From an uncultured Kordiimonas sp. (GTDB lineage: Bacteria; Pseudomonadota; Alphaproteobacteria; Sphingomonadales; Kordiimonadaceae), in assembly GCA_947503625.1 (NCBI GenBank), contig CANNEK010000001.1, positions 676,152 to 740,151 on the forward strand: a stretch of DNA of 64,000 nt, written 5' to 3'. A program made the translations under genes and the position numbers. Below the pieces are notes generated by a model. The model saw only the letters and a program-made list of their open reading frames with translations, ran no database searches and was not told where the DNA came from. Each line of letters begins with the position of its first letter. Within the stretch, counting starts at the first letter, position 1. Positions 37,096-46,900 of the stretch are shown one piece after another.

Positions 37096-38123
37096 CCGCC
37101 GAATTGCTGAAATGGTATGATGACGAACGCAGAGATTTGCCGTGGCGCTCTCACCCGGGAACACGCCCTGACCCTTATCATGTCTGGCTTTCCGAGGTGA
37201 TGTTGCAGCAAACCACGGTTGCGACGGTCAAAGCCTATTTCGAGAAATTTCTGAAACTTTGGCCCACGGTGGATGCCTTGGCCCAAGCGCCGCTCGACGT
37301 TGTGCTAAAAGAATGGGCAGGCCTTGGGTACTATGCCCGCGCCCGAAATCTGCATAAATGTGCTCAAGTTGTTGTACATGAGCATAAAGGCCTTTTTCCC
37401 GACAACGAAGAACATTTGCGCAAATTACCGGGCATCGGCGATTACACAGCCTCAGCCATCGCCGCCATTGCCTTTGATCGTCCGGCCGTTGTCGTTGATG
37501 GTAACGTCGAACGTGTGGTCTCTCGCATGTTTCGTATTACAGACCAGTTACCTGCCGCCAGAAAACCGATCAAGGACGCAACAACAAAGATTACGCCAAC
37601 CAGGCGTCCCGGTGATTTTGCCCAGGCAATGATGGACCTGGGAGCAACCACATGTACTCCGCGCAACCCGAAGTGCCTGCTTTGCCCTGTCAAGCAGGGA
37701 TGCGCGGCGCAAAAAGCGGGCGACATGGAGCGTTTCCCTGTCAAGGCACCGAAAAAAATCAAACCGACCCGAAGGGCCATCAGCTTCTGGCTGGTTCACA
37801 GGGATGAAGTTTTGCTTGAACGCCGGGAGCCAAAAGGGTTGCTGGGCGGAATGCCCGGCTTGTTTTCAACACCCTGGGTCGAACGGTCTGATTTCCCGGG
37901 CTTGACGGAGTGGCAACAAAATGCACCTTATGGCGCTTCATGGCAATTGAGTGAAGAGATCGCCAAGCATACGTTCACGCACTTTCACCTTGAAACCCGC
38001 CTTGCTGTTGGCCATTCAGACAAACGACTGAACATTGAAAACGGCTTTTGGCACCCGGCAGCAAACCTTGAAGAGGTTGGCTTGCCAACGGCTTTCGCCA
38101 AAATCGTCAAGTTGGCTCTTTGA
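37083..38123 (+). CDS. mutY: A/G-specific adenine DNA glycosylase
   Basis: A 346-residue base-excision repair enzyme removing adenine opposite 8-oxoguanine. Visible: catalytic Glu38 (SEVMLQQTTV), helix-hairpin-helix LPGIGDYTASAIAA, catalytic Asp in VVDGNVERV, the iron-sulfur cluster CTPRNPKCLLCPVKQGC (C-x6-C-x2-C-x5-C), and a C-terminal NUDIX-like domain that checks 8-oxoG. The start ATG 37083 lies inside the end of the symporter gene; an upstream TTG (37047) would add 12 residues and looks less likely. Confidence 0.95.
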   Translation: MAKIAAELLKWYDDERRDLPWRSHPGTRPDPYHVWLSEVMLQQTTVATVKAYFEKFLKLWPTVDALAQAPLDVVLKEWAGLGYYARARNLHKCAQVVVHEHKGLFPDNEEHLRKLPGIGDYTASAIAAIAFDRPAVVVDGNVERVVSRMFRITDQLPAARKPIKDATTKITPTRRPGDFAQAMMDLGATTCTPRNPKCLLCPVKQGCAAQKAGDMERFPVKAPKKIKPTRRAISFWLVHRDEVLLERREPKGLLGGMPGLFSTPWVERSDFPGLTEWQQNAPYGASWQLSEEIAKHTFTHFHLETRLAVGHSDKRLNIENGFWHPAANLEEVGLPTAFAKIVKLAL

Positions 38124-39368
38124 TCAGTTGAACGAACAGGCACCCGGCGTCCGGGATAGAGACAGGCCAAGAACTCTTGCTCTTCCAGGCTGCTGTGCCG
38201 TTGCATCCGCACCATTGGCTGGAAGCAAGTCAAGGGATGAATTGGCGATATAATAGAAGCAATTGCCGTCAATAAACCCCGTTGTCGGAATGTGATATTC
38301 GGGGTGCAAAGTATCCCGCAAATCTATCAGGTCTGCGGTGTCTGCGCTTGAGAGGTGAGCCACCAGAACTTTCGGCGCGCCCAGATAGTTTTGAACACCC
38401 ACCAAATGGCCGCTCCACAGATATAATCCGTCAATCCCGCCAAGCGAGTAACCTTCAGGCGCAGCCACCGATCGATGAGCTTGCGGCACACCAGAAGAAA
38501 TGGCGGCAAGCCCTGACGCATGTGCAACATAAATATCTTCAGTGTCATCGGCACACGCGATTCCGTTCGGATAGCGGATTTCGGGGTCTTGATAATAAGG
38601 AGACAGCAACTCGCCGTTCAGGTCGCCCCGATAAATAGTACCTGCGGTACTGTCGGTAACAAATACCTGGTTCTCGCGGAAACAGAGATCATTGAGTTCC
38701 AAGGCAGGCGCACCCGCGACACGATAGGTCTTTTGCAAATCTCCATCGACGTTAACCACAGCCAGCCCGCCGAGCATGCCTTCTTCGGTCTGGCGATTAT
38801 GAAGCACCCAAAGCTCGTCGCGTCCGGGATGAAATTTGATGCCATATATCACCCCCCAGTTCAGTTCGGGCAGTTTCATGTCCTGATCGGGCATGGTTTC
38901 ACGAGCCGCAACGCGGTAGGATACCCGCGGCTTCAAAAGACTTCCTGCGAACAAAACGCCCGATGTCGGGTTGAGGCCGATGCTCTCGGGAAACAAGCGC
39001 GGATCATCGAACTGAAAAACAACACGACTGTGAGGGCGTTTGGACCCCAAGGCCTGCTGCAGGCGGCTGATCTCTGTTGCCAACGCCGGATTATTGCTTT
39101 CAAGGGAAAAGTCCGCCGGGTCCAGCCCCAGTTTCCACCCCCCGTTCCGCAATCGGGACAGTAAATGCACAGCCTCACCCTCACGCCCCAACCTCATGGC
39201 AAATCTTGCAGCATGATACGCTGTTGCGAGGTTCCCTGTCTCTTCAAACAGATTGAGTTGACGCTCATAGGTTTCTATAAGTGCGGGATTGGGCTCGTCA
39301 GTCTGCGCCCTCACCGCAATTGAGCCAAAAGATACAATCAGAAGAATATATATTATCTTCCTCATCAT
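38124..39368 (-). CDS. Exported SMP-30/NHL-like propeller protein
   Basis: About 414 residues. A Sec signal (MRKIIYILLIVSFGSIAVRAQ) is followed by a helical, TPR-like stretch (residues 25-110: YERQLNLFEETGNLATAYHAARFA). From about 120 a beta-propeller region resembles SMP-30/gluconolactonase proteins (GVIYGIKFHPGRDELWVLHN, LNDLCFRENQVFVTDS, YPNGIACADDTEDIYVAH). The D/N residues in NDLC and PNGI match calcium-site positions of that family. Two adjacent ATGs follow GAGGAGAG. It ends head-to-head with mutY, one base apart. Substrate unknown. Confidence 0.75.
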   Translation of the reverse strand: MMRKIIYILLIVSFGSIAVRAQTDEPNPALIETYERQLNLFEETGNLATAYHAARFAMRLGREGEAVHLLSRLRNGGWKLGLDPADFSLESNNPALATEISRLQQALGSKRPHSRVVFQFDDPRLFPESIGLNPTSGVLFAGSLLKPRVSYRVAARETMPDQDMKLPELNWGVIYGIKFHPGRDELWVLHNRQTEEGMLGGLAVVNVDGDLQKTYRVAGAPALELNDLCFRENQVFVTDSTAGTIYRGDLNGELLSPYYQDPEIRYPNGIACADDTEDIYVAHASGLAAISSGVPQAHRSVAAPEGYSLGGIDGLYLWSGHLVGVQNYLGAPKVLVAHLSSADTADLIDLRDTLHPEYHIPTTGFIDGNCFYYIANSSLDLLPANGADATAQQPGRARVLGLSLSRTPGACSFN

Positions 39369-39507
39369 ACTAACTCTCCTCGTTCGCAGCGTTCCAAAGG
39401 TAACCATGTAATGCGGAGTAACGAACTCTGCACAGCATGCAGTGTGATATCAACCGGCATTAGACAAACCGACGACGTGGTTCAGGTAATGCCGCTAAAA
39501 CAGTGAT

Positions 39508-39558
39508 CGAAATCGAACACTTACCATCTCGCCATGTGTTCAAAATCGAACAATCACC
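39508..39558 (+). promoter_or_regulatory. Tandem upstream repeats, putative enhancer sites
   Basis: Two 18-bp direct repeats, CGAAATCGAACACTTACC (39508-39525) and CAAAATCGAACAATCACC (39541-39558), match at 15 of 18 positions. They start exactly 33 bp apart, about three helical turns. They lie 65-115 bp upstream of a sigma-54 promoter, the usual place for enhancer-binding protein sites. Inverted GAACAC/GTGTTC (39515-39541) overlaps them. Confidence 0.6.
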
Positions 39559-39624
39559 TTTAGTTTAGCGGAAGGAAAATACACAAGTTATTAAAATATA
39601 ATGATTTTTTCTTCTTTATCAAAC

Positions 39625-39640
39625 TGGCCCACTGTTTGCT
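39625..39640 (+). promoter_or_regulatory. Sigma-54 (-24/-12) promoter
   Basis: TGGCCCA-CTGT-TTGCT matches the TGGCACG-N4-TTGCW consensus at the invariant GG and GC with exact spacing. The permease ATG is 58 bp downstream of the -12 element. An enhancer-binding protein would be needed. Confidence 0.65.
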
Positions 39641-39697
39641 GATGAAGGACATGACAGCAACCCGAGCCATTAGAGCGAGGAAAACGGTGGTGCAAAA

Positions 39698-42172
39698 ATG
39701 CTCCTGAACTATATGAAAACGGCGTTACGCAACCTGCTGCGCCATAAATTATATAGCTTTATCAACATTGGCGGCCTGGCCATTGGCCTCGCCGCCTGTC
39801 TGATGATATTTTTATTCGTCCGCAACGAATTGTCCTACGACAGCTGGCTAACAGATGCTGACAGCATATACCGCCTTGAAACCACCAGAAACGAACCGGG
39901 TAAACCTGCTATGCAGTGGGCGCTCGCACCGGGGCCTCTTAAAGGCGAACTGGTAGAGAGAAACCCTGATTTAATCACTGGCGCCACAAGAATATTGCGA
40001 CGCCAGTTCTGGGTAGGGCGCGACGACCTCAATCTTGAAGAGACGGTCAATCTTGTAGACACCGGTTTCTTCAATGTCTTTGACCTGCCAATTAAGGACG
40101 GTGACCGCAACCAGCTCTTCAGTGACTATCAGTCGGTGATCATCAGCGAGAAAGCTGCGCAGAAATATTTCGGCGATCAATCCGCTTTAGGGCAAATCCT
40201 TGTTATGGAGAATGGTGATTTGCCCGCAAGAGTGGTTGCTGTAATGGAAGATCTGCCAGCCAACAGTCATCTTGACGTTGATTTCCTGCTTCACCTTAAT
40301 GAAGCACGATATGAGCAGCAGCCCTATCTCCTGCAATGGTGGATGTCGGCCAATGTCTTCACTTATCTGAAGCTGCCCGACAACGCTAGCGCACTTAACC
40401 TGCAAGCCTCAATTCCGGCTCTGCTGGACCAGCGCGCCCTAAGCTCTCCGGGTCTGGGATATATCGAAGGCCTCTCGCCCAGCGAACAAATGACCATCGA
40501 ATTCATGCCGCTCACGGATATCCATCTGCATTCAAAAGGGCGCGGCCAACAAAAACCAGGCGGCGACATCGTCATTGTTTATAGTTTTTCCGCCATTGCC
40601 CTTCTGATCCTCACTATTGCAGTCATCAATTTTGCCAATCTTTCAACTGCGCGGTCATCGCTTCGGGCTCGTGAAGTTGCGCTCAGGAAAACGGTTGGTG
40701 CTACACGCGGTCAAATCATCACTCAGTTTCTGGGCGAAACATTTCTGACAACAACAATTGCGCTTGTTGTCGCCTTGTCGCTTGTTGAAATAACTTTGCC
40801 CTGGTTCAACCAGCTTGTGTTGAAGCTTTTGGATATGGAGCACTTCACCGACCCGGCTGTGCAGCTTGGCCTCGTTGGTCTGGCTCTTGTACTGGCTATC
40901 AGTGCCGGTGCTCATCCAGCGCTGAATATGTCTTCCTACAAGCCTGCTGAAGTGTTGCATTCCGGCGGTTCAGGCACGTATCGTTCTTCGAGGCTCCGCG
41001 CGGTGCTGACCATGCTGCAATTTACGATATCCATCAGCCTGATGATCTCTACCGCCATTATCTATAGTCAAATCAACTATATGCAAAATATGGACTTGGG
41101 CTTCGACCCTGATGGCAAACTGTCGCTTTTTCATATGACTTACAAAAGTGCACGCGATGTTGCGAACGTTGCCCAGCAAGAGATCAATGCGCTCCCTGAG
41201 GTAGAAGCAACATCATTTACCAGCAGAAGTTTCCCGATCAGAGGCAGATGGGACTCTCCAGCCAAAGTGGTCGGAGCGGCAGCAACGGAGACAGGCCTGA
41301 GGCTCGAACATGTTCACGGTGACCATAACATGCTTGAATTTTTCGACGCCAAACTGGTCGCAGGTCGCTTCTTTTCCGCTGATTATTCCGCTGACGTATT
41401 GAATGACCCGTCGGCACCCGGGCTTAACGCAACACAGGGCGGTATTCTCAATGAAACTGCGGTTGCAAGCCTCGGATTTTCGTCGGCACAGGAGGCACTG
41501 GGCCAGACCATTGATATCACTCAAACCGATGACAGCATCGTTTCAACGAAAATCGTCGGTGTGGTCCGTGACATTCAGCTTCGATCGGCCCGCGACACAA
41601 TTGAACCCATGATCTTTGTTGTGCGTGACGCCCCGCTCTGGATTTTAAATGCTCAAGTCAGGCCCGGTTTTGAGGCAGAAGCCCTGAACAAGATTGATGC
41701 CATATGGTCTCGTCTGGTGCCTGAGTTCCCGATTGACCGAAACTTCGTCGAGAACCGATATAACCAGCACTATCAGGCAGACGAACGACGCGGCCAGGTG
41801 TTTGCCGGTTTCTCCCTTCTGGCTCTGCTGATTTCCTGCCTGGGGCTTTATGGCCTTGCCTCGTTCACCGCAGAACGGCGCATCAAGGAAATCGGCGTCA
41901 GGAAAGTGATGGGGGCATCGGTCTCAGACATTGTAGCACTGCTCACTTTTCAGTTTTCCCGCCCCGTACTGCTTGCCAACCTGATCGCATGGCCAACTGC
42001 GTGGTTTGTTGCAAACGACTGGTTGCAGGGCTTCCAGTATCGCATCGAGATAGGCGTTGGGTATTTTGTTGCAGCGGGTGGTACGGCGTTACTGGTCGCC
42101 TGTCTGACAATAGCGGGCCACGCCTTCAGAACCGCTCAGGCAAACCCAGTTCAGGCACTGAAACACGAATGA
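39698..42172 (+). CDS. ABC transporter permease, MacB/FtsX type (orphan)
   Basis: An 824-residue membrane protein made of two MacB-like halves. Each has a TM helix, a large periplasmic domain (about 45-270 and 450-690) and three FtsX helices (about 290-420 and 710-820); the second FtsX part opens with RIKEIGVRKVMGASVSDIVALL. Such proteins work with a separate ATPase, usually encoded next door, in mechanotransmission or lipid/peptide efflux. Here no ATPase is adjacent, and a terminator follows 60 bp after the stop. Expression appears to be sigma-54 dependent, so it may belong to a scattered regulon whose ATPase lies elsewhere. Confidence 0.88.
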   Translation: MLLNYMKTALRNLLRHKLYSFINIGGLAIGLAACLMIFLFVRNELSYDSWLTDADSIYRLETTRNEPGKPAMQWALAPGPLKGELVERNPDLITGATRILRRQFWVGRDDLNLEETVNLVDTGFFNVFDLPIKDGDRNQLFSDYQSVIISEKAAQKYFGDQSALGQILVMENGDLPARVVAVMEDLPANSHLDVDFLLHLNEARYEQQPYLLQWWMSANVFTYLKLPDNASALNLQASIPALLDQRALSSPGLGYIEGLSPSEQMTIEFMPLTDIHLHSKGRGQQKPGGDIVIVYSFSAIALLILTIAVINFANLSTARSSLRAREVALRKTVGATRGQIITQFLGETFLTTTIALVVALSLVEITLPWFNQLVLKLLDMEHFTDPAVQLGLVGLALVLAISAGAHPALNMSSYKPAEVLHSGGSGTYRSSRLRAVLTMLQFTISISLMISTAIIYSQINYMQNMDLGFDPDGKLSLFHMTYKSARDVANVAQQEINALPEVEATSFTSRSFPIRGRWDSPAKVVGAAATETGLRLEHVHGDHNMLEFFDAKLVAGRFFSADYSADVLNDPSAPGLNATQGGILNETAVASLGFSSAQEALGQTIDITQTDDSIVSTKIVGVVRDIQLRSARDTIEPMIFVVRDAPLWILNAQVRPGFEAEALNKIDAIWSRLVPEFPIDRNFVENRYNQHYQADERRGQVFAGFSLLALLISCLGLYGLASFTAERRIKEIGVRKVMGASVSDIVALLTFQFSRPVLLANLIAWPTAWFVANDWLQGFQYRIEIGVGYFVAAGGTALLVACLTIAGHAFRTAQANPVQALKHE

Positions 42173-42232
42173 CGAATTAGGAACCACGAAAACGGATCAG
42201 GCAGCTCGCAAACCTGTAATCCGTTACCTCAA

Positions 42233-42275
42233 CGGCCGGTACATGACACGTGTCATTCACCGGCCGCTTTTTTTT
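42233..42275 (+). terminator. Intrinsic terminator after the permease gene
   Basis: CGGCCGGT and ACCGGCCG form a perfect stem, extended inside by ATGACACGTGTCAT. A run of eight T follows on the plus strand. It ends the permease transcript. Confidence 0.88.
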
Positions 42276-42361
42276 CACACTGCTGATTTAACCAGCGCCT
42301 GCGGATTACCGAACGTCATTTCAAGCGGATACATTTCCCCCGCTCGAAACGCCCATAAGCA

Positions 42362-43948
42362 TCAAGCCAGTATCTGGCCTTCGTCCACCATGGTTTGCAG
42401 CCCGGTTTCAGTGATACCGATCAAAACAATACTGCTGTCATCATCAATTATGAGGGTTGTATTTCCATCGCTGAAACTGGCCGCGCTAACGATCTCATCG
42501 ACGGTCAGTCCGAATATTCCTGAAAAATCAAGCACATCCCGGTTCTCATCCGAAATGCCGAAATCACTAATGGTGTCAGCACCAAATCCGCGCACGAAGG
42601 CAAATGTGTCATTGCCATCGCCGCCTGTCATGGTGTCATCATTTCGGCCACCATAAATGAGGTCTTCGTCGTCGCCGCCATTAATGATATCGGCACCAAC
42701 ACCACCAAAAAGCGTATCTGAACCGGCGTCACCACTAACGGTGTCGTCTCCAAGACCACCAAATATCTCGTCGTTCCCGTCGCCACCATTCAAATTATCG
42801 TTGCCAAAATCACTGCCCCCCCAAATGGTGTCGTCACCGCCCAGGCCATTAATGAGGTCACCTTCAAACCCACCACCAAGCCGGTCTGAGCCCGCATCGC
42901 CCAGCACTGTATCCTCACCGGTGCCGGCAAAGATGGTGTTGCGGCTAAATCCGATATTAACGAAGGTCTGCGTTTCACTATTGTAGGCGCCGGCTGCAAG
43001 AAAGTCGTTTCCTGAACCACCATATATGACATCATCACCGGCGGACCCGATGCTGTTTGACGTAACCGTTGGACCAAATTGTCCCCCAACGATAAAGTCG
43101 TCCCCAGCGCCGCCGCCAAGCAAATCATCTCCGGAACCTCCCGAGAGAGTGTCGTCACCGGTATCACCGGGGCCAGCAAATATCACGTCATTGCCATCAC
43201 GCCCCTTGACGAGATCATCTCCCTGGTCACCTCGTAGAAAGTCTCTGTCCCTGCCACCGTCAATGGTATCGTCACCGGAACCGCCCGTAATCAGATCCTC
43301 GTTAAAGCTACCTCTTAAAACATCGTCGCCACTGCCACCTCGCAGGGTATCTTCACCGAAGTTCCCATCCAAAGTGTCGTCGCCGCTATCTCCTGTCACA
43401 GAATCGTCGCCGCTACCGGCGTCAACGACGTCATCGCCTTCACCGCCTGTGATTTGATCGCGTTTGCTGCCACCTATCAAGGTATCTTCGCCCAGGCCGC
43501 CTGTAAGGGTATTTTCGCCGACGCCACCAGAAAGAAAATCGTCTCCTTCACCGCCGTCGATAATGTCGATCCCGGTGCCACCAAGCAAACGGTCATCGCC
43601 CAGACCTCCGACGATGGTATCGTCACTCGAACCACCATCAATTGTGTCGTCGCCAAGGCCGCCATCAAGGACGTCATTTCCAGAACTCCCCTCGAGAACA
43701 TCATCACCCGCACCGCCATCAAGGTCGTCGTCACCCGCATCGCCCTGGAGGAGGTCATTACCGAGCCCCCCGTCCAATGTGTCGTCGCCGACATCACCGA
43801 TCAGGGTATCGTCGCCCAGACCGCCTGTAAGCAAGTCCCTACCAGCGTCACCATCCAGCAAATCATCGCCGCCACCGCCATCAATGGTGTCATCTATGCT
43901 TGTACCCTCAAGGGTTTCGTCGTCCATTGTTCCGGTAATCGCCGTCAT
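42362..43948 (-). CDS. RTX calcium-binding repeat protein (short copy)
   Basis: A 528-residue protein that is almost entirely RTX nonapeptide repeats (GGxGxDxLx type), binding calcium as parallel beta-rolls. The N-terminus goes straight into repeats (GTMDDETLEGTSIDDTIDGG) with no catalytic domain. The last about 80 residues (FAFVRGFGADTISDFGISDE, then LIIDDDSSIVLIG) form the C-terminal cap and likely type I secretion signal. It is 48 bp downstream of a larger paralogue with a near-identical ending. No T1SS genes are in the window. Low sequence complexity makes antisense ORFs here misleading. Confidence 0.92.
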   Translation of the reverse strand: MTAITGTMDDETLEGTSIDDTIDGGGGDDLLDGDAGRDLLTGGLGDDTLIGDVGDDTLDGGLGNDLLQGDAGDDDLDGGAGDDVLEGSSGNDVLDGGLGDDTIDGGSSDDTIVGGLGDDRLLGGTGIDIIDGGEGDDFLSGGVGENTLTGGLGEDTLIGGSKRDQITGGEGDDVVDAGSGDDSVTGDSGDDTLDGNFGEDTLRGGSGDDVLRGSFNEDLITGGSGDDTIDGGRDRDFLRGDQGDDLVKGRDGNDVIFAGPGDTGDDTLSGGSGDDLLGGGAGDDFIVGGQFGPTVTSNSIGSAGDDVIYGGSGNDFLAAGAYNSETQTFVNIGFSRNTIFAGTGEDTVLGDAGSDRLGGGFEGDLINGLGGDDTIWGGSDFGNDNLNGGDGNDEIFGGLGDDTVSGDAGSDTLFGGVGADIINGGDDEDLIYGGRNDDTMTGGDGNDTFAFVRGFGADTISDFGISDENRDVLDFSGIFGLTVDEIVSAASFSDGNTTLIIDDDSSIVLIGITETGLQTMVDEGQILA

Positions 43949-43995
43949 GTTCTATCCCCAATTGAAAAGTTTGTTTGCTGAACCGGAGTGCTTCT

Positions 43996-46900
43996 TCAAA
44001 CCAGTATCTGGCCGCTATCTGCCAGTGTTTGCAGTTCTGTTTCGGAGATACCTGCAAGAATCAATGTTCCATGATCACCGATAGTGAGAACACTGTTCCC
44101 GCTATTGAAAGTCGCTGTCGAGACGATATCTTGAACGCTAAGTCCGGTAATTTCGGAGAAGTCCAAAACATCACGATCGCCGTTAGATGTGCCAAAGTCA
44201 CTCAGGGTATCGTTTCCAAAGCCGCTCACGAAGCCGAATGTATCATTACCGGCACCGCCCGCCAGTTGATCATCGCCGCCGCCGCCAAAGATAAGGTCGT
44301 CGCCACTGCCCCCATCAATAAGGTCATTGCCGCCGCCGCCAAACAATGTATCCGCACCGGAGCCACCAGATAGGGTATCAGAGCCGCCGGCTGCAAACAT
44401 CCGGTCGTTGCCAGCACCGCCAGACAAATCATCTGCGCCTGTGCTCCGGCCACCATAGATCGTGTCGTTTCCGCCTGCACCGCTAAGATTGTCGTCGTCA
44501 AGGCCGCCACCGATCTGGTCAGCGCCGTTGTCTCCCCAGACTGTGTCATTGCCCGACCCCGCCCAAAGCGCATTGGCACCGGTGCCCGTTGTGATGGCTT
44601 CACCTGTCTGGGCATTATAGTCCCCGCCTGCGAGCACGTCGTTGCCAGAACCACCATACAGCGTATCGCTTCCCGCCGCACTGGAGCCATTTGCGTCAGA
44701 CCCCATGTTGCCGCCAGCGATCACGTCATTGCCGGCACCGCCGCCCAGCAGGTCGTTGCCACCATTGCCTTCGATGGTATCCGCGCCAAAGTCGCCAGGG
44801 CCAGCGAACGCCCTGTCATTGCCAGCACCGCCAGCGACAACATCATCACCGGTATCTGCTCGCAGGAAATCATCACCGGCGCCGCCACCTAGCGTGTCAT
44901 CGCTCGACCCACCAATCAGGGTGTCGTTGCCAGCAAACCCTCTCAGGTTATCGCGGTTTTCGCCACCATCAAGCAGGTCTGCACCGTCTGCTCCATACAG
45001 GGTATCGTTACCGGCTTCGCCGTAGGCTTTTTCAACACCTGTCGCGATGACTTCGGTGTACAGTTCCGAAAGCACAAGGATGTCATCACCGTTGTCACGA
45101 ACACCCCCGAGGACCAGCAGATCACTGCCTGATCCACCAAAAAGAGTATCGAGGCCTACATCGTCGCTTAGTCCCGATGTGTCGCCGATAAGCTGATCAT
45201 TGCCAGCACCGCCCCAAACAAGGTCATTGTCATCACTACCCTCGAGCGTGTCATCACCACCACCTCCGTTTATGGTATCGTCGCTCTCTCCCGCAGAAAT
45301 ATAATTGCCTTCATCATCGCCAGATATACTGTCAGTCTGTCTGGAAGCGATAATGTTTTCAACATTACTAATCGAACCATTGTTGGCAGAAACACCCGTA
45401 TCCAGATTTACCGTGACACCTGATGCAGATTCACTAAAATCGACAGTATCAGTACCACTTCCGCCATCTATGGTATCAGCACCCAAGTCTTTCTCACCGA
45501 TAAAAAACGTGTCATTGCCAGCACGCCCTTTCAGAATATTGTTTCCGCCTGAAATTTCGAAAATATTGTCAGCAGACGAACCGCTAATTGTGTCATTAAA
45601 TACTTCAGTTGAGCGAATATTCTCAATCGAGATAAGCGTGTCCGTATCACTAAAACCGTCTTCAGAGGCAGTCCCGATTGCTAAGTCCACATTGATGCCT
45701 GCAAGTCCATTGGAATAGACAACATAGTCGGTCCCTGCGCCACCGTTTATCGTGTCATTACCAGCATAACCAACAATTTGATCGTCACCAGCGCCGCCCT
45801 CCAGCAGATCCGACCCATCCAACTCCGGGTCATTTGAAGAGCCTCCCAGAAGACCATCGTCGCCGCCACTACCGCGAAGTGTATCGCTCTCATTTCTGCC
45901 AATAATTAAGTCACCTTGGTCGGTCCCCTCGACTATAAAGTCTGAGTTAGCGTTTGAAACCAGCGTGTTGATAAAACCTTCCGAGAGCACAAATGCATCT
46001 GATGTCAGGTCTGACAAAGCGATATTTTCCAGAATCATCCTGTCACCGTCCCCAAAATCGATAACGGTGCTGGCGCCCACTTGAAATGCCCGGCCAAGGA
46101 CATCTGAAATATTGGTAATTTGCCGCGACGAAAAATTCAGAAGCAGAATGGTATCGCCAGCCAACGGATCAAAATCCGTTATTATAATTTCCCCAATAGA
46201 CTGATCACTCAATACTTCGCCGCTCGGCAACAATACCCCGGTCTCGGCTAAATCAATACGATACGAATCTGCGCCGCGCCCCCCTGATATCGTTGAAGAA
46301 TTGCCATCACCAGAGCTTATCGTGAACACATCATCACCGTCGCCACCTGAGACAGCAAAATTGCCGTAAACGCCCGTAAGTCTATCGTTGCCTACACCGC
46401 CAATCAGTGTTGAATCGCCGTAACCACGAACACGCAAAAAATCGTCTCCGGGGCCACCATCCAGAACGTCCTCACCTGCTGCGAACTCTGATATCGTAAG
46501 GTCGCCATTACCGAGCAATACGTCATTGCCCTCGCCGCCAATCAGTGTGTCGCTGCCACCGCGACCGTCAAGGGTATCGTCTCCATCCAGACCGACGAAG
46601 ATGTCGTCCTGCCGACCACCGATCAAACGATCGCTGTTATTAGTTCCTGTTTCATCCAATGCAGGCGCTGCCGCGCCAAAAATAAAATCCCTGGAGGCGA
46701 TTTGATTTGGATCCACGTCGCTTAGCAGAAGCTCTCCCGTTCTAACCTGAATAGAAACAAAATTCTCGAAAGTGCTCCTTACAGAAACGCCAATAAGCGA
46801 TTGAAAGTCTGTCAAATCGACGTTGGTTTGGGAAAGGTCGATAATGTCTTCGCCAGGAGTAAAGTCTTCAATCACCGTCAGTCCGGTAATTTCGGTTATG

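Larger units (their letters stand above)
39369..39697. other. Divergent intergenic region with sigma-54 elements
   Basis: About 330 bp between the propeller gene (minus) and the orphan permease (plus). No ORF. It holds a tandem direct repeat (39508-39558) and a -24/-12 promoter (39625-39640), both described separately. The part next to the propeller gene contains its ribosome-binding site and no obvious promoter. Confidence 0.6.

Noticed and set aside
42657-45718. Several plus-strand ORFs of Ser/Pro-rich repeats
   Set aside because: They are the antisense shadow of the RTX repeats: codon periodicity of the repeats gives open frames on the other strand.
42600-46650. Short-period repeats that could suggest a CRISPR array or satellite
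   Set aside because: The periodicity is about 27 bp and encodes RTX nonapeptides in frame; spacers and identical repeats are absent.
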